34,805 nt of DNA from Bdellovibrionales bacterium (lineage in GTDB: Bacteria > Bdellovibrionota > Bdellovibrionia > Bdellovibrionales > JAMPXM01): the NCBI GenBank assembly GCA_005808505.1, contig SYLX01000067.1, positions 1 to 34,805 of the forward strand. Direction: 5' to 3'. The translations under genes were made by a program, and so were the position numbers. Below are positions 1 through 8,257 of the stretch, in pieces; the first letter of the stretch is position 1, and the number at the start of each line of letters is the position of its first letter. Under the pieces are notes generated by a model. The model saw nothing but the letters and a program-made list of their open reading frames with translations, was not told where the DNA came from and searched no databases.

Positions 1-195
1 AAAGGGAGCAAATGTACACCCGCATTTGGCAGGCGACTTGTTTGTTAATGAAGTAGCAAGAGAACGGGTCGAAGTCCGTGCCGTGGCACTGCCCCCCCCA
101 GGCTGCTTGAGCTGGACTTAAACCCAGACGCTTGAATGCTGGGAAGCGAAATAAAAATCAACCCAAAACATAGGGCATCTACTCGAATGTAGAGA
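1..195. other. non-coding start of window, structured-looking, no gene recognised
   Basis: No convincing reading frame is seen. The plus strand can form several short pairings: CAAATG (9-14) with CATTTG (23-28), ACGG/CCGT around positions 74-89, and CCCAG (123-127) with CTGGG (139-143). The last overlaps a pairing of CGCTT (129-133) with AAGCG (144-148), so the two are either a pseudoknot or mutually exclusive hairpins. There is a run of eight C near position 91-98. The stretch around 70-105 resembles the core of a cobalamin riboswitch only loosely and I could not find a B12 box, so no RNA family is assigned. Confidence 0.3.
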
Positions 196-420
196 TCATT
201 TCACGAACAGCGTCCTGGCGGTGTCCTGGCGCGCCCAAGACGAAGGCGGAATCAGGTGTTCGGTTTCAAAATGCTCCCTGAATTTCATGGCTTCGCGGAG
301 ATTTGAGCCCGGATTGACTCCAGCTTTTTCACGGTAGCTGACATCGCGCGGTGTATCTTCTGCTTCCAAATAGGGCTGATTAATTGCCTGCCAATCTTTT
401 GCGAGCGTGCTTTCATTCAA
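196..420 (-). CDS. doubtful small ORF (74 aa), hypothetical
   Basis: This open frame on the minus strand would start at a TTG codon (420-418). An AAAGG sequence sits directly against the start, which is too close for a normal ribosome binding site, and there is no in-frame ATG upstream. The product would be a charged, soluble peptide with no signal sequence and no domain I recognise. It lies divergent to the pirin gene. It may equally be a chance open frame in an intergenic region. Confidence 0.22.
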   Translation of the reverse strand: MNESTLAKDWQAINQPYLEAEDTPRDVSYREKAGVNPGSNLREAMKFREHFETEHLIPPSSWARQDTARTLFVK

Positions 421-461
421 CCTTTGATGAATGCAACTGCTGACTTCATAGGGGGTTCCAC

Positions 462-1394
462 ATGCCTGAATCCAACTCAGATTCTAAAGTCGAAATGGTC
501 ATCACCTCACGTGAACGCGATTTGGGTGGATTCACTGTGCGAAGGATTCTCCCCTACGCCTCGCACCGGATGGTGGGACCTTTCATCTTTTTCGATCATA
601 TGGGTCCAGCGGAATTCCCGCCCGGTCACGGCATTGACGTGCGACCGCACCCTCACATCAACCTTGCGACCGTGACGTTTCTTTTCGAAGGACGCATTCA
701 TCATCGCGATAGTCTCGGCTCTGATCAGCCGATCGAACCGGGTGCGATCAACTGGATGACGGCCGGCCGAGGCATTGTGCATTCCGAACGAACGCCTGAA
801 CCCGAGCGCAGCCGCGGATCCAAGATGGAAGGCATCCAACTTTGGGTAGCGCTGCCGAAAGAGGCCGAAGAAGTTGAACCGAGCTTCAAACACCATCCAA
901 AAGAAACGCTTCCGGAATTTGAGATCAACGGCGTGAAGTTAAAGCTTCTTCTCGGAAGCGCTTTCGGTCGCAAGAGCCCCGTCGCTCTCCACTCGGATCT
1001 TTTTTATGTCGAAGCACGCATGCCGAAAGGCTCGCGTCTTGAACTCGAAAGCGAAGGCCGCGACTGCGCGGTTTACGTCGCAAAAGGTCGCACGCACGTT
1101 GAAGAAAAAGAAGTCGGTGAATGTTCGATGGCGATCGGGCGCAACGGTGCAAGTCTTTCGATCAAAGCGGATGAGGATTCTCGCGTTATGCTTCTCGGTG
1201 GATCGCCCCTTGGTGAGCGGAAGATTTTTTGGAATTTCGTTTCAAGCTCGGCCGAGAGAATTGCGGAAGCAAAAGCCGAATGGAAAAAGGGTCCGCGCCC
1301 GGAGAGCGCGCGCTTTCAACCGATTCCAGGCGATGATCGCGAATTTATCCCGTTGCCCGAAGAACCTCCTCCGGTCAAAGGCACTATTATGTAG
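462..1394 (+). CDS. pirin family protein
   Basis: This encodes a 310-residue cytoplasmic pirin, a bicupin of the YhhW/PIR type. The N-terminal cupin has the family signature: DHMGP around residues 45-49, then HPHINLATVTFLFEG and an INWMTAGRGIVHSE stretch. The metal-binding set is visible as His63, His65, His107 and Glu109, matching the Fe ligands of human pirin. The Glu-rich C-terminal tail is longer than usual. A GGGGG Shine-Dalgarno precedes the ATG at 462. Some bacterial pirins have quercetin dioxygenase activity and others act as redox-sensing partners of other proteins, so the role here is not fixed. It is monocistronic, followed by the riboswitch leader of the next gene. Confidence 0.93.
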   Translation: MPESNSDSKVEMVITSRERDLGGFTVRRILPYASHRMVGPFIFFDHMGPAEFPPGHGIDVRPHPHINLATVTFLFEGRIHHRDSLGSDQPIEPGAINWMTAGRGIVHSERTPEPERSRGSKMEGIQLWVALPKEAEEVEPSFKHHPKETLPEFEINGVKLKLLLGSAFGRKSPVALHSDLFYVEARMPKGSRLELESEGRDCAVYVAKGRTHVEEKEVGECSMAIGRNGASLSIKADEDSRVMLLGGSPLGERKIFWNFVSSSAERIAEAKAEWKKGPRPESARFQPIPGDDREFIPLPEEPPPVKGTIM

Positions 1395-1510
1395 GTCGTT
1401 AGGCATGTCGTTCGCTCGGCATGCGATTGGATCGGTGACTTCGAAATCTAGGTCACCTTGTTCAACAAAACCTTGATCCGTTTTTTTTCTTCAAGTACCG
1501 TTTTATCTAA

Positions 1511-1640
1511 TCCAGTTGGGGAGTAGCTAGCCGCGCTGAACTTGCGCGGATGAAGAATCGACACACTGAGCGATGAGGCTCCGGTTCTTCAGTTCTCCGG
1601 GCGGGTCCAAGACCCTCCGGAAAATCAGCGAGACTAACAC
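1511..1640 (+). ncRNA. yybP-ykoY (manganese) riboswitch aptamer
   Basis: The hallmark loop GGGGAGTAGC lies at 1518-1527 in the 5' leader of an UPF0016 manganese exporter gene. The closing stem P1 can be drawn as GTTGG (1515-1519) with CTAAC (1634-1638), directly flanking the second conserved loop GCGAGA (1628-1633). This is the arrangement known for the L. lactis aptamer (AAAGG...AAGACCUUU). Internal hairpins include CCGCGC/GCGCGG (1531-1536 with 1544-1549), TGAAGAA/TTCTTCA (1551-1557 with about 1585-1591), and GGGTC/GACCC (1603-1607 with 1611-1615). The motif, the order of its parts and the downstream gene agree, so the call is strong even though no covariance model was run. Confidence 0.85.
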
Positions 1641-1663
1641 GGCTAACAGTGGCCGTGGTGTGT

Positions 1664-1739
1664 CTCATCGCTCCCTCGATCGAGCCCTCCGCGTACCGCT
1701 GCGCCGAAAAGCAGACGAAGATCATCACGCGGAGGAATC
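1664..1739 (+). promoter_or_regulatory. riboswitch expression platform with Shine-Dalgarno-sequestering hairpin
   Basis: CCTCCGCG (1686-1693) is exactly complementary to CGCGGAGG (1728-1735), which contains the GGAGG ribosome binding site (1731-1735) of the exporter whose ATG is at 1740. A perfect 10-bp inverted repeat links the aptamer (1568-1577) with 1664-1673, offering a competing fold. There is no intrinsic terminator with a U-run before the start codon. Control is therefore probably at translation initiation, with Mn2+ binding freeing the ribosome site. Confidence 0.7.
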
Positions 1740-2294
1740 ATGCAAGCCGGTCTCGAATCCTTTCTCTTAGTTGCCGTCAGCGAAATGGGCGATAAAACGC
1801 AGCTCTTAGCGCTGGTTCTGGCTTCGCGCTTCCGCAAGCCCTGGGCCATCATGGCCGGAATCCTCGTCGCAACGATTCTCAATCATGCGCTGGCTTCTTG
1901 GATCGGCGTTCATCTGGCGCACTTTGTTCCCGCCGACATCATGAAGTGGGTTCTCGCCTTTACGTTCTTCACCTTTGCTGGATGGCTCCTCATCCCCGAC
2001 TCGGAAGAAGATTTAAAAGAGCGCTCTCATCACGGCGCTTTTCTCACGACGCTTGTCACATTTTTCCTAGCCGAGATGGGAGACAAGACTCAAATCGCGA
2101 CGCTCGCTCTAGGAGCCAAATTCAAATCCACTCTCTGGGTCACGATGGGAACGACGATGGGCATGCTAGTCGCCGACGGACTTGCCGTTTTCTTTGGTGA
2201 TGAGCTGACGAAAAGAATTTCGTTGAAGTGGGTGCACCGAATCGCGTGCGCTTTGTTTGTCGCTTTCGGCATCGCGATCCTTCTCGGGTTCTAA
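1740..2294 (+). CDS. UPF0016/GDT1 (TMEM165) family Mn2+ exporter, MneA-like
   Basis: This encodes a 184-residue inner-membrane protein of about six hydrophobic segments arranged as two homologous halves. Each half carries the family motif E-x-G-D-K-T (Glu15 and Glu112, both within an EMGDKTQ sequence), which forms the cation site. The halves are joined by a charged loop around residues 87-98. Bacterial relatives such as MneA export manganese and protect against its toxicity. The manganese riboswitch directly upstream independently supports Mn2+ as substrate. The start at ATG 1740 is fixed by GGAGG at 1731-1735. It converges on the chemoreceptor gene after a 12-base gap. Confidence 0.92.
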   Translation: MQAGLESFLLVAVSEMGDKTQLLALVLASRFRKPWAIMAGILVATILNHALASWIGVHLAHFVPADIMKWVLAFTFFTFAGWLLIPDSEEDLKERSHHGAFLTTLVTFFLAEMGDKTQIATLALGAKFKSTLWVTMGTTMGMLVADGLAVFFGDELTKRISLKWVHRIACALFVAFGIAILLGF

Positions 2295-2306
2295 AATACC
2301 GAGGAA

Positions 2307-3842
2307 TCAAAATCCGTCGAAGGAACCAGTCTTTTTTAGATTTGCACCTTTCGCGGACGGCGAAGTCACCTTGCCAAATTCGGCCTTGATCACTGGAGCT
2401 TGAGTTTCCGGCGTGATGTCGCTTACCCCACCTTCAACCATCACCGTGAGATCACGCGTGAATGAAAGCAAAACATCCGCTTCGGCCGACATGCGACGTG
2501 TTGCTTCGGCGGCCGTAGCGGCGGCCGAAGCATTGGATTGCGAGGCGCGATCGAGATCGTTCATCGCGCGGCCAATCTGCTCGAGTCCTGTGGATTGCTC
2601 CAGGCTCGCTGATGAGATTTCGGTATTGAGCTGCGACACTTTACGGATGGAGCTCACGATCTCCGAGAACGTATGGCTGCTCTCTTCGACCTGTTTTTTT
2701 CCTTCATGAATTTTTGCGGCACTTCCCGAAATGAGAGCCGAGATATCATGAGCGGCCGTTCCGCTCTTCTGAGCGAGAGCACGAACCGCTTCGGCAACGA
2801 CGGCGAACCCTTTTCCTTGCTCGCCAGCCCGCGCTGCTTCGACCGCAGCGTTCAGCGCGAGAAGATTCGTTTGAAACGCGATATCATCGATCACGCCGGT
2901 GATCTCTTCGATTTTCTTCGATGTCTCCGCGATTTCCGTCATCGAAACGTTGAGCTTTGCGATTCGGGACTCGCCCGCGTCCGCTGCTTCGTCACTCGCT
3001 TTTGCCAATCGAGCGGCTTCGTGTGCATTGGCCGCGTTGAGTTTCACGATGCTCGTCAACTCTTCAAGCGAGGCAACAGTCTCTTCAAGCGCCGAAGCCG
3101 TCGTTGTTGCGCCGGACGCCACTTGATCGCTCGATTCTGCAAGTGAATTGGATCCTTCGAAAATCCCATCACTGCTCTTAGCGAGCACTACGGCGAGATG
3201 TGAGAGTTTTTTCGATAAGCCGAATGCGACCCAAAGAAAAAGTCCGATCGCGCAACTCACTCCGATCATCAGAAATCCGATGATCTGCAGAGCGGCTTGC
3301 CTGGTTGTGGCCTGGGTTTCTCGAATCTTGCGAGTTGCATCGTTGCTGACGAGTTCCAGGAGTTTGACGGAAAGCGCATCGTACTTCGCGCGATTCGGTA
3401 AGTAGGTTTTGCTAAAGTACTCATTGGCTTCCGCCGTTTTTCCAGCGCGGAGGAGTTCGAGAACTTTATCCTCCGAGACGTTGAGTTCCTGCTCGTCAAA
3501 CTCGCCCATTTCAGCAGCGAGCGTTTGAATTTCCGCACTCTCCACGATCCTTCCGAGTTCTTCGATGACCGCGACGTTTTTGTCGTCGGCGGACTTCTTA
3601 CGCTTTAACTCCGAGTCCTGGGTCGGGTCTAGCATGTAGCTCTTGATCGCGTCCGACATCACGCCTACCTGAATTCGCGATTCGAACGCTAGCTCTTTTG
3701 CCCTGACGGCTTTCTCTAAACCACCGCCGTTGGTCCGCAAAAGAGTCCAGGTGAAGACGCTTGTCGCAGTTGCAACCGCGAAGAGCGGAATTGAAAGCAG
3801 TGCGAACTTTCGAATTAACGAAATTTTACGAACGCCGTTCAC
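2307..3842 (-). CDS. methyl-accepting chemotaxis protein, 4HB-type sensor, no HAMP
   Basis: This is a transmembrane chemoreceptor of about 511 residues. A first membrane helix (about residues 12-33) is followed by a periplasmic helical region resembling a 4HB_MCP domain. A second helix (about 184-206) leads straight into the cytoplasmic coiled coil without a recognisable HAMP domain. Potential methylation sites lie in the [12 protein letters not shown] segment. The CheA/CheW-binding hairpin tip ([20 protein letters not shown], about 317-337) is intact. I prefer the GTG start at 3842 to the ATG at 3851: the CGGGAG site abuts the ATG but is 9 nt from the GTG. The protein ends in SFDGF, similar to the other receptor in this window (TTNGF). 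Confidence 0.93.
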   Translation of the reverse strand: MNGVRKISLIRKFALLSIPLFAVATATSVFTWTLLRTNGGGLEKAVRAKELAFESRIQVGVMSDAIKSYMLDPTQDSELKRKKSADDKNVAVIEELGRIVESAEIQTLAAEMGEFDEQELNVSEDKVLELLRAGKTAEANEYFSKTYLPNRAKYDALSVKLLELVSNDATRKIRETQATTRQAALQIIGFLMIGVSCAIGLFLWVAFGLSKKLSHLAVVLAKSSDGIFEGSNSLAESSDQVASGATTTASALEETVASLEELTSIVKLNAANAHEAARLAKASDEAADAGESRIAKLNVSMTEIAETSKKIEEITGVIDDIAFQTNLLALNAAVEAARAGEQGKGFAVVAEAVRALAQKSGTAAHDISALISGSAAKIHEGKKQVEESSHTFSEIVSSIRKVSQLNTEISSASLEQSTGLEQIGRAMNDLDRASQSNASAAATAAEATRRMSAEADVLLSFTRDLTVMVEGGVSDITPETQAPVIKAEFGKVTSPSAKGANLKKTGSFDGF

Positions 3843-3852
3843 GCAGAACATC

Positions 3853-3898
3853 TCCCGTTCACCGGATTTTTCAAACCATCGGGATTTTGCGAACGGGA
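3853..3898 (-). promoter_or_regulatory. leader hairpin covering the chemoreceptor ribosome binding site
   Basis: On the minus strand TCCCGTTC (3898-3891) is a perfect 8-bp complement of GAACGGGA (3860-3853). The second arm contains the CGGGAG ribosome binding site of the chemoreceptor gene starting at 3842. The loop is about 30 nt. This pairing would hide the ribosome site and suggests translational control, for example by temperature or an RNA partner, but nothing identifies the signal. Confidence 0.45.
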
Positions 3899-4233
3899 CT
3901 TAATAAAAAGAGTTTAGTGACGGGACATCTCGCGAAATCGTTAAACCGAAAGCACGGAGGCTCGTAAGATCTTACTCTCGACGTTCGTCGGTTCAATGTT
4001 TCAAAACGCTCTCTGAACCAGGAATCAAAAGTCATCGGCAACAAGTTCTCCAGATGCGGGCGAAATCAGTGTCTCACGACGAAACGCCCGACTTTGCTAA
4101 CCTCGCGAAAACCCCTGCGTAAGACTGGTCTCACGCCACAAACTTAGACGTTCCCAAACGCCTTAGGTATCCTTTTCTCAAAGGCCTATGTTCGTCGTTC
4201 TTTTTTGATTTGGTTTCCTCGGGGGATACCTCA
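3861..4233. other. intergenic region between divergent chemoreceptor and exported module
   Basis: No gene is seen in this stretch, which must hold the promoters of the chemoreceptor (minus) and of the first exported module (plus). It contains a perfect 12-bp palindrome GTAAGATCTTAC at 3964-3975 that could be an operator, and a GGGCG/CGCCC inverted repeat (about 4057-4089). I could not pick convincing -35/-10 pairs. Confidence 0.4.
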
Positions 4234-5790
4234 ATGCGCTGCTCTCTCTTTTCGCTCGCCGTGCTGTCGGTCGGACTTCTCTCTGCCTCCGCCGAAGCTC
4301 GACCGCTCTCCGAAGGCGCTCTCTTTGCACGCTGCTACGCTCAACTCACCGGAAAACCGGTTCCGCTCAACCACGCCGTTCATCAGCAAGTGAAGGCAGG
4401 GCAAATCAAGGCGATCGACGCTTGTAATGCCCTTCTCGACAAGGGCGCGTTGTCAGCCGGCGGAGCACTCGTAAAACAAAACGATCCGGAAGCTGAAGCC
4501 GTTCTCACGCAGCTTTATAACTTTCACCGCACTTGGTTCCCCGTCAGCAACCAAGAGCAGCTTCCCGACTACTCGGGCGAGTACGCCCTCCAAACCGAAG
4601 ACGTCTTCGACATGACGGAGCCGGCGCTCGCACTCACGAAAGCAACTCTCGGTGGGCACCAGTACCGCGAAGTGATCACGAGCTTCCGCGGCGTTCGCGC
4701 CCTTCGCCGCGTGAACATGGGACTTCGTCAAGCTTACGGCTACAATGCGATGTCTCCCTCTCGCCGGCTGTACGCAAGCCCTGATTTAGGTCTCTACGAT
4801 CAGAACCACTTTTGGTTCCGCGGCAACGGTGGATTCGCTGGAAACGGGTCGGGATCGGTTTCCGTTCAGTTGCCGATGATCCAGGTCGGTGACCTCGTAG
4901 GCATCGGCTTCAACAACATGCAAGGTGCTGCGCCCTCTTATACGCTGACGCCACTTGCGATCACGCAAGATGAGCCCCGCGTAGGCAAAGAGCCCGGTCT
5001 CATGGGGAATCTCGATCTCATGAATTCCCACGGAGGCGGGATCATGGGTTATCCGATTTATCTCCTCACTTACCTTGGCCACGGCAAAGGCGTGAAGATG
5101 GATGGAGCACTGAAAATGCCTCGCAAATGGTCGCAGCAAACCATGCAGACTTTCATGTGCACCAACTTCCCGGCCCTTCGCGAGTCGGATGTAGCGCAAT
5201 TTGTGGTTCCAGGCTCACCGACGCCTTTTCGTGGTGCCCGTGCCTGCGTCACGTGCCACGGCACGCTCGATCAAATGGGAAGTGTCGCACGCAACTTCAC
5301 GTGGGCTTCTTCCGATTTCACGCGCCCAACGGAGCAAGGAGCTGACAATCGCAAAGTCATGGCGCTGATCGGTAAGTTCAACGCTGATCTCGCTCCGCAC
5401 GGATCGTGGTCTGACCGCACGGTTGAGAACTTCCACCGACAAACGCCCACAGGTCGCCTTTACTTCCGCGCGTTCTCCGGTGAACTCATCGATATCCCGG
5501 TCAATGGCTTGACTCAACTCGGTGAAGCGATGGCCTCGACGGATGACTTCTATCAATGTGCAGCTAAGCGCTATTTTGAATTCATGACTGGCGTTCAAGT
5601 TCCTCTCTTCGATCGCCGCGATCCTAAAAACAGCGACTTGCTCCGCAACATCTCGCAAGCCGCGATCAACGATCGCAAGTACGTCGAGACGATGGGGCTT
5701 GAGCTCAAGCAACACCAGTCGGTGGTGCGTTTGCTCAAGAGCATCATGGCAAGCCCCTATTACCGTGAATCGAACTATCGCCCGGAATAA
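4234..5790 (+). CDS. exported DUF1588/DUF1585-like protein with one CxxCH motif (module 1, gene 1)
   Basis: This encodes a 518-residue exported protein. It starts at ATG 4234, 6-8 nt after GGGGGA, rather than at an upstream in-frame TTG. A signal peptide ends near SAEA. The segment MCTNFPALRE followed by ACVTCHGTLDQM (Cys338, Cys341, His342) resembles the DUF1588 domain of planctomycete and myxobacterial proteins. The C-terminal part, with DFYQCAAKRYFEFMTG, resembles DUF1585. The CxxCH could bind haem c or act as a structural/metal site. It is clearly paralogous to the protein at 21630-23141, sharing LF/YxRCY near the N-terminus, HGGGI, the CxxCH context and the PTG-RxYRxxxG block. It begins a tight four-gene operon. 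Enzymatic role unknown. Confidence 0.85.
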   Translation: MRCSLFSLAVLSVGLLSASAEARPLSEGALFARCYAQLTGKPVPLNHAVHQQVKAGQIKAIDACNALLDKGALSAGGALVKQNDPEAEAVLTQLYNFHRTWFPVSNQEQLPDYSGEYALQTEDVFDMTEPALALTKATLGGHQYREVITSFRGVRALRRVNMGLRQAYGYNAMSPSRRLYASPDLGLYDQNHFWFRGNGGFAGNGSGSVSVQLPMIQVGDLVGIGFNNMQGAAPSYTLTPLAITQDEPRVGKEPGLMGNLDLMNSHGGGIMGYPIYLLTYLGHGKGVKMDGALKMPRKWSQQTMQTFMCTNFPALRESDVAQFVVPGSPTPFRGARACVTCHGTLDQMGSVARNFTWASSDFTRPTEQGADNRKVMALIGKFNADLAPHGSWSDRTVENFHRQTPTGRLYFRAFSGELIDIPVNGLTQLGEAMASTDDFYQCAAKRYFEFMTGVQVPLFDRRDPKNSDLLRNISQAAINDRKYVETMGLELKQHQSVVRLLKSIMASPYYRESNYRPE

Positions 5791-5800
5791 GAAGGAAAAC

Positions 5801-7519
5801 ATGAGTCACGACCACGATCACAAGCTCAGTCGCAGGGGATTTCTCGGAACCAGCGCGATCATCGGCATGCAGACGACCGGAATGCTTCCGGTCGCGGCCC
5901 TCTTTGAAGCGATCACGATGGGTTTCGTACGCCAGGCCTACGCCGAAACGCTGAAGCTCGGCGATCCGCGCAACTATATCAACGTGATGATGATCGGTGC
6001 GCCCGCACGTTACACGTTCGATCACTGGGTGCGTCCCACTCCTGGGGAACCGTTTGCGACAAACCCTCTCGTAGCGACTCGGCTACGCGAAACAAACGGG
6101 ATTTATACCGACACGGACTACATCACCTTCAATCATCGTGGCGTCGAGATTCCGCATATGTTCAGTCAATCCGTGAACACGAGCGCGGGTGCCACGCCCT
6201 TGACTCAACTTGCGGATAACATGCTCGTCATCCGCGGCTACGGCACGGGCGTCGATGGCCACCCTGCGAACGCGGCCGTTCAAGTTCGTCCCATCGGCGG
6301 AGCGCCGTCCATCTCGGGCCTCGTGGCGGATCACTCGAACGTTCCCTTTTCGGCCGTTCAGTACTCGAACCGCGGCGATTTCTCGACCTTCGTTTCAAAC
6401 GTCGGAAAAGGAATTTCGCTCACCGACGACGGGAGACCTGCCCACGCACTCATGCAAGGTTTCTCGCAGCCGAGCGGGATGAACGCGCGCAACCTGAAAA
6501 ACAAATACGCGGGTCTTCTCGATGGCTACCGCTCTCGTCTAGGTATGATGTCGAGCGGAAACGATAAAGCCTCGCGCATCCTCGCATCTAACGCAAACAA
6601 CGCAACTGCGTTGATGCGTAAAGGGCTGGCCGCGCTCGATGGATTCTGGGATCCGGCGGTCAACCGCTACCGCAATATTATCTTCTCGGCGCTTCGCACG
6701 CTGAACCTGCCGGGTATCAGCGATCGCGCGATCATGAATCCGAATGGCAATTTCGATAAGTTCCGCACGTTCATTCATTTCTACGGTGATGGCGCGCCTA
6801 CGACAGCTTCATTGGCAAACGATTTCGATGTTCGCAACTCGATTACGGATGCCGTCGTCAATGCATACGCTGAAGGCTTGGCGATGTCCGAATTCTTGAT
6901 TCGCGAAAAACTCGGAAACGTCATGGAAATCCGCATGCACGATCTTGGAAACGTGCGCGGGAAACTCATGGTCAATGGAACCGCTCGTGAAGGGATGGGG
7001 AACTCGGCGCACGATATGCACGAAGTCGGTGCGGTATCGGCCGTTCTTTGGACGACGGGAATTTTCCGCGCTTACGCGGCCGGCATTCTTGAGCTTGCGC
7101 ATCAGCTGAAGCAAGTCGCAGCACCGGGTGGCAGCAATCTTTGGAAGGAAACCGTCGTTCAACTCTCCAGCGATTTCGGTCGCTCCGCCCGGAGCGACGG
7201 CTCAGGTAGCGACCACGGTTTCGATCAGATGGTTACTTCCGTCATTTCGGGAGCGATCGATCAACCAATGGTAGTTGGTAACATCCGCTCTGATAAGCAA
7301 GCTTATAATAATCCAGGCTACGGCGGGACGCAGGGCTACCGTGCGCCGATCGACGGCTATAACGGTGGCGTCGCGCCAACTCCCGTGACGGCCGCTGCTA
7401 CCGTGGCGGAAGTTCTTCGCGTCGAGCACAATCCGTATTCGAACTCCGCCCCCGCCCTCGTGAAAAATCAGAGCGGCCGAGTTGTCTACAGTGAATTCGG
7501 TAAAGGAAAGAACGTATGA
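5801..7519 (+). CDS. Tat-exported DUF1501-like protein (module 1, gene 2)
   Basis: This encodes 572 residues, starting at ATG 5801 after AAGGAAA. A twin-arginine signal is present at residues 10-15 (SRRGFL) with a long hydrophobic stretch ending near QAYA. The segment SSDFGRSARSDGSGSDHG (about 455-473) matches the SEFGRTP...DHG signature of DUF1501 proteins, which belong to the alkaline phosphatase/sulfatase-like superfamily. DUF1501 proteins are usually encoded beside cytochrome-like DUF1585/DUF1553-type partners, as here. Folding before Tat export suggests a cofactor or metal. The His-rich N-terminus (MSHDHDHK) is unusual. It ends in KNV like its paralogue at 20002-21633. Its stop overlaps the next start. 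The substrate is unknown. Confidence 0.82.
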   Translation: MSHDHDHKLSRRGFLGTSAIIGMQTTGMLPVAALFEAITMGFVRQAYAETLKLGDPRNYINVMMIGAPARYTFDHWVRPTPGEPFATNPLVATRLRETNGIYTDTDYITFNHRGVEIPHMFSQSVNTSAGATPLTQLADNMLVIRGYGTGVDGHPANAAVQVRPIGGAPSISGLVADHSNVPFSAVQYSNRGDFSTFVSNVGKGISLTDDGRPAHALMQGFSQPSGMNARNLKNKYAGLLDGYRSRLGMMSSGNDKASRILASNANNATALMRKGLAALDGFWDPAVNRYRNIIFSALRTLNLPGISDRAIMNPNGNFDKFRTFIHFYGDGAPTTASLANDFDVRNSITDAVVNAYAEGLAMSEFLIREKLGNVMEIRMHDLGNVRGKLMVNGTAREGMGNSAHDMHEVGAVSAVLWTTGIFRAYAAGILELAHQLKQVAAPGGSNLWKETVVQLSSDFGRSARSDGSGSDHGFDQMVTSVISGAIDQPMVVGNIRSDKQAYNNPGYGGTQGYRAPIDGYNGGVAPTPVTAAATVAEVLRVEHNPYSNSAPALVKNQSGRVVYSEFGKGKNV

Positions 7520-8229
7520 TCCAGCGGCTGAAGAAAATGCCTCGGCAAAAGCTTGCCAAGCTGTTCACGGCGTTAGCCGTTCTTGCGCTCTTGCCGCAAG
7601 CTTATCAAAACTGCTCGCCGACTGGATTCCAAGTCGCTGAGCTTCAATCGAAAGAGCAAATGACCGAAGTCGACCACCCGGTCGAAAAAGAGGTCTCGCC
7701 ACCTGCGCAAGCCGTTCAACTCGGCCACAAACACTACGTATCCGCAATGCTGCGGGAAGTTTTCGCAAGTCCGCAGAGCAGCGCTGGTTACGTTGCCGCG
7801 CTCGATGCGCACATTCGCTACTGGATCGATAACAAAGGCAGTCAATTTGGTGCAGCCTGCAATCAGTACGATTCAAACGGCGTTGGCTTCTGCGATAACG
7901 CGGTTTCAAACGTCAACGGACCGCTTCGCCTCGATGACAACTTGGTTCGCGAATCCTTCCGCATTCGCGCTTGTGAAGAGATTCTCCATAACGACGAGTC
8001 TGTTACCGCTGCCCTCTCGAAAATTCAGCGCACCTCGGAGGCACCGGATACCTCTTCTCTCGAGCAGGCCACCGCGCTGTTTTACCGAGGCGAGCCACCT
8101 TCCGGGGATTTTGTGGAAACCCTCCGTGCCCTTGATGAAGACCTCGTCAAAGCAAATGAGTCGATGATGAACCGCTGGCGAATGATGTTCATCATGATCT
8201 GTGAATCGCCCGACTGGCAGATGATTTAA
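7516..8229 (+). CDS. lipoprotein with YQNC lipobox (module 1, gene 3)
   Basis: This 237-residue protein starts at ATG 7516, overlapping the preceding TGA in an ATGA arrangement that implies translational coupling. A basic N-region and hydrophobic core end in AYQNC, making Cys33 the probable lipidated residue. The mature part is soluble and helical, with two Cys in the CNQYDSNGVGFC segment. Near the C-terminus it has FYRGEPP and ICESPDWQMI. The protein at 19230-20009 has the counterparts FYRGKPA and VCVSSHWQEL in the same place, so the two are distant paralogues. It is probably an accessory or anchoring subunit for the Tat-exported protein. No enzymatic motif is recognised. Confidence 0.8.
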   Translation: MIQRLKKMPRQKLAKLFTALAVLALLPQAYQNCSPTGFQVAELQSKEQMTEVDHPVEKEVSPPAQAVQLGHKHYVSAMLREVFASPQSSAGYVAALDAHIRYWIDNKGSQFGAACNQYDSNGVGFCDNAVSNVNGPLRLDDNLVRESFRIRACEEILHNDESVTAALSKIQRTSEAPDTSSLEQATALFYRGEPPSGDFVETLRALDEDLVKANESMMNRWRMMFIMICESPDWQMI

Positions 8230-8257
8230 GCAATTTATAGAATAGGTACCGACGATC

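Noticed and set aside
61..120. Cobalamin riboswitch core
   Set aside because: Only short fragments agree with the consensus, the B12 box is missing, and no transport or B12-related gene follows on the plus strand.
1573..1770. 65-aa open frame on the plus strand
   Set aside because: It lies across the riboswitch and the exporter start and has no ribosome site; the RNA motif explains the sequence better.
4210..4233. Upstream TTG start for module 1 gene 1
   Set aside because: The GGGGGA site fits ATG 4234, which also gives a normal signal peptide.
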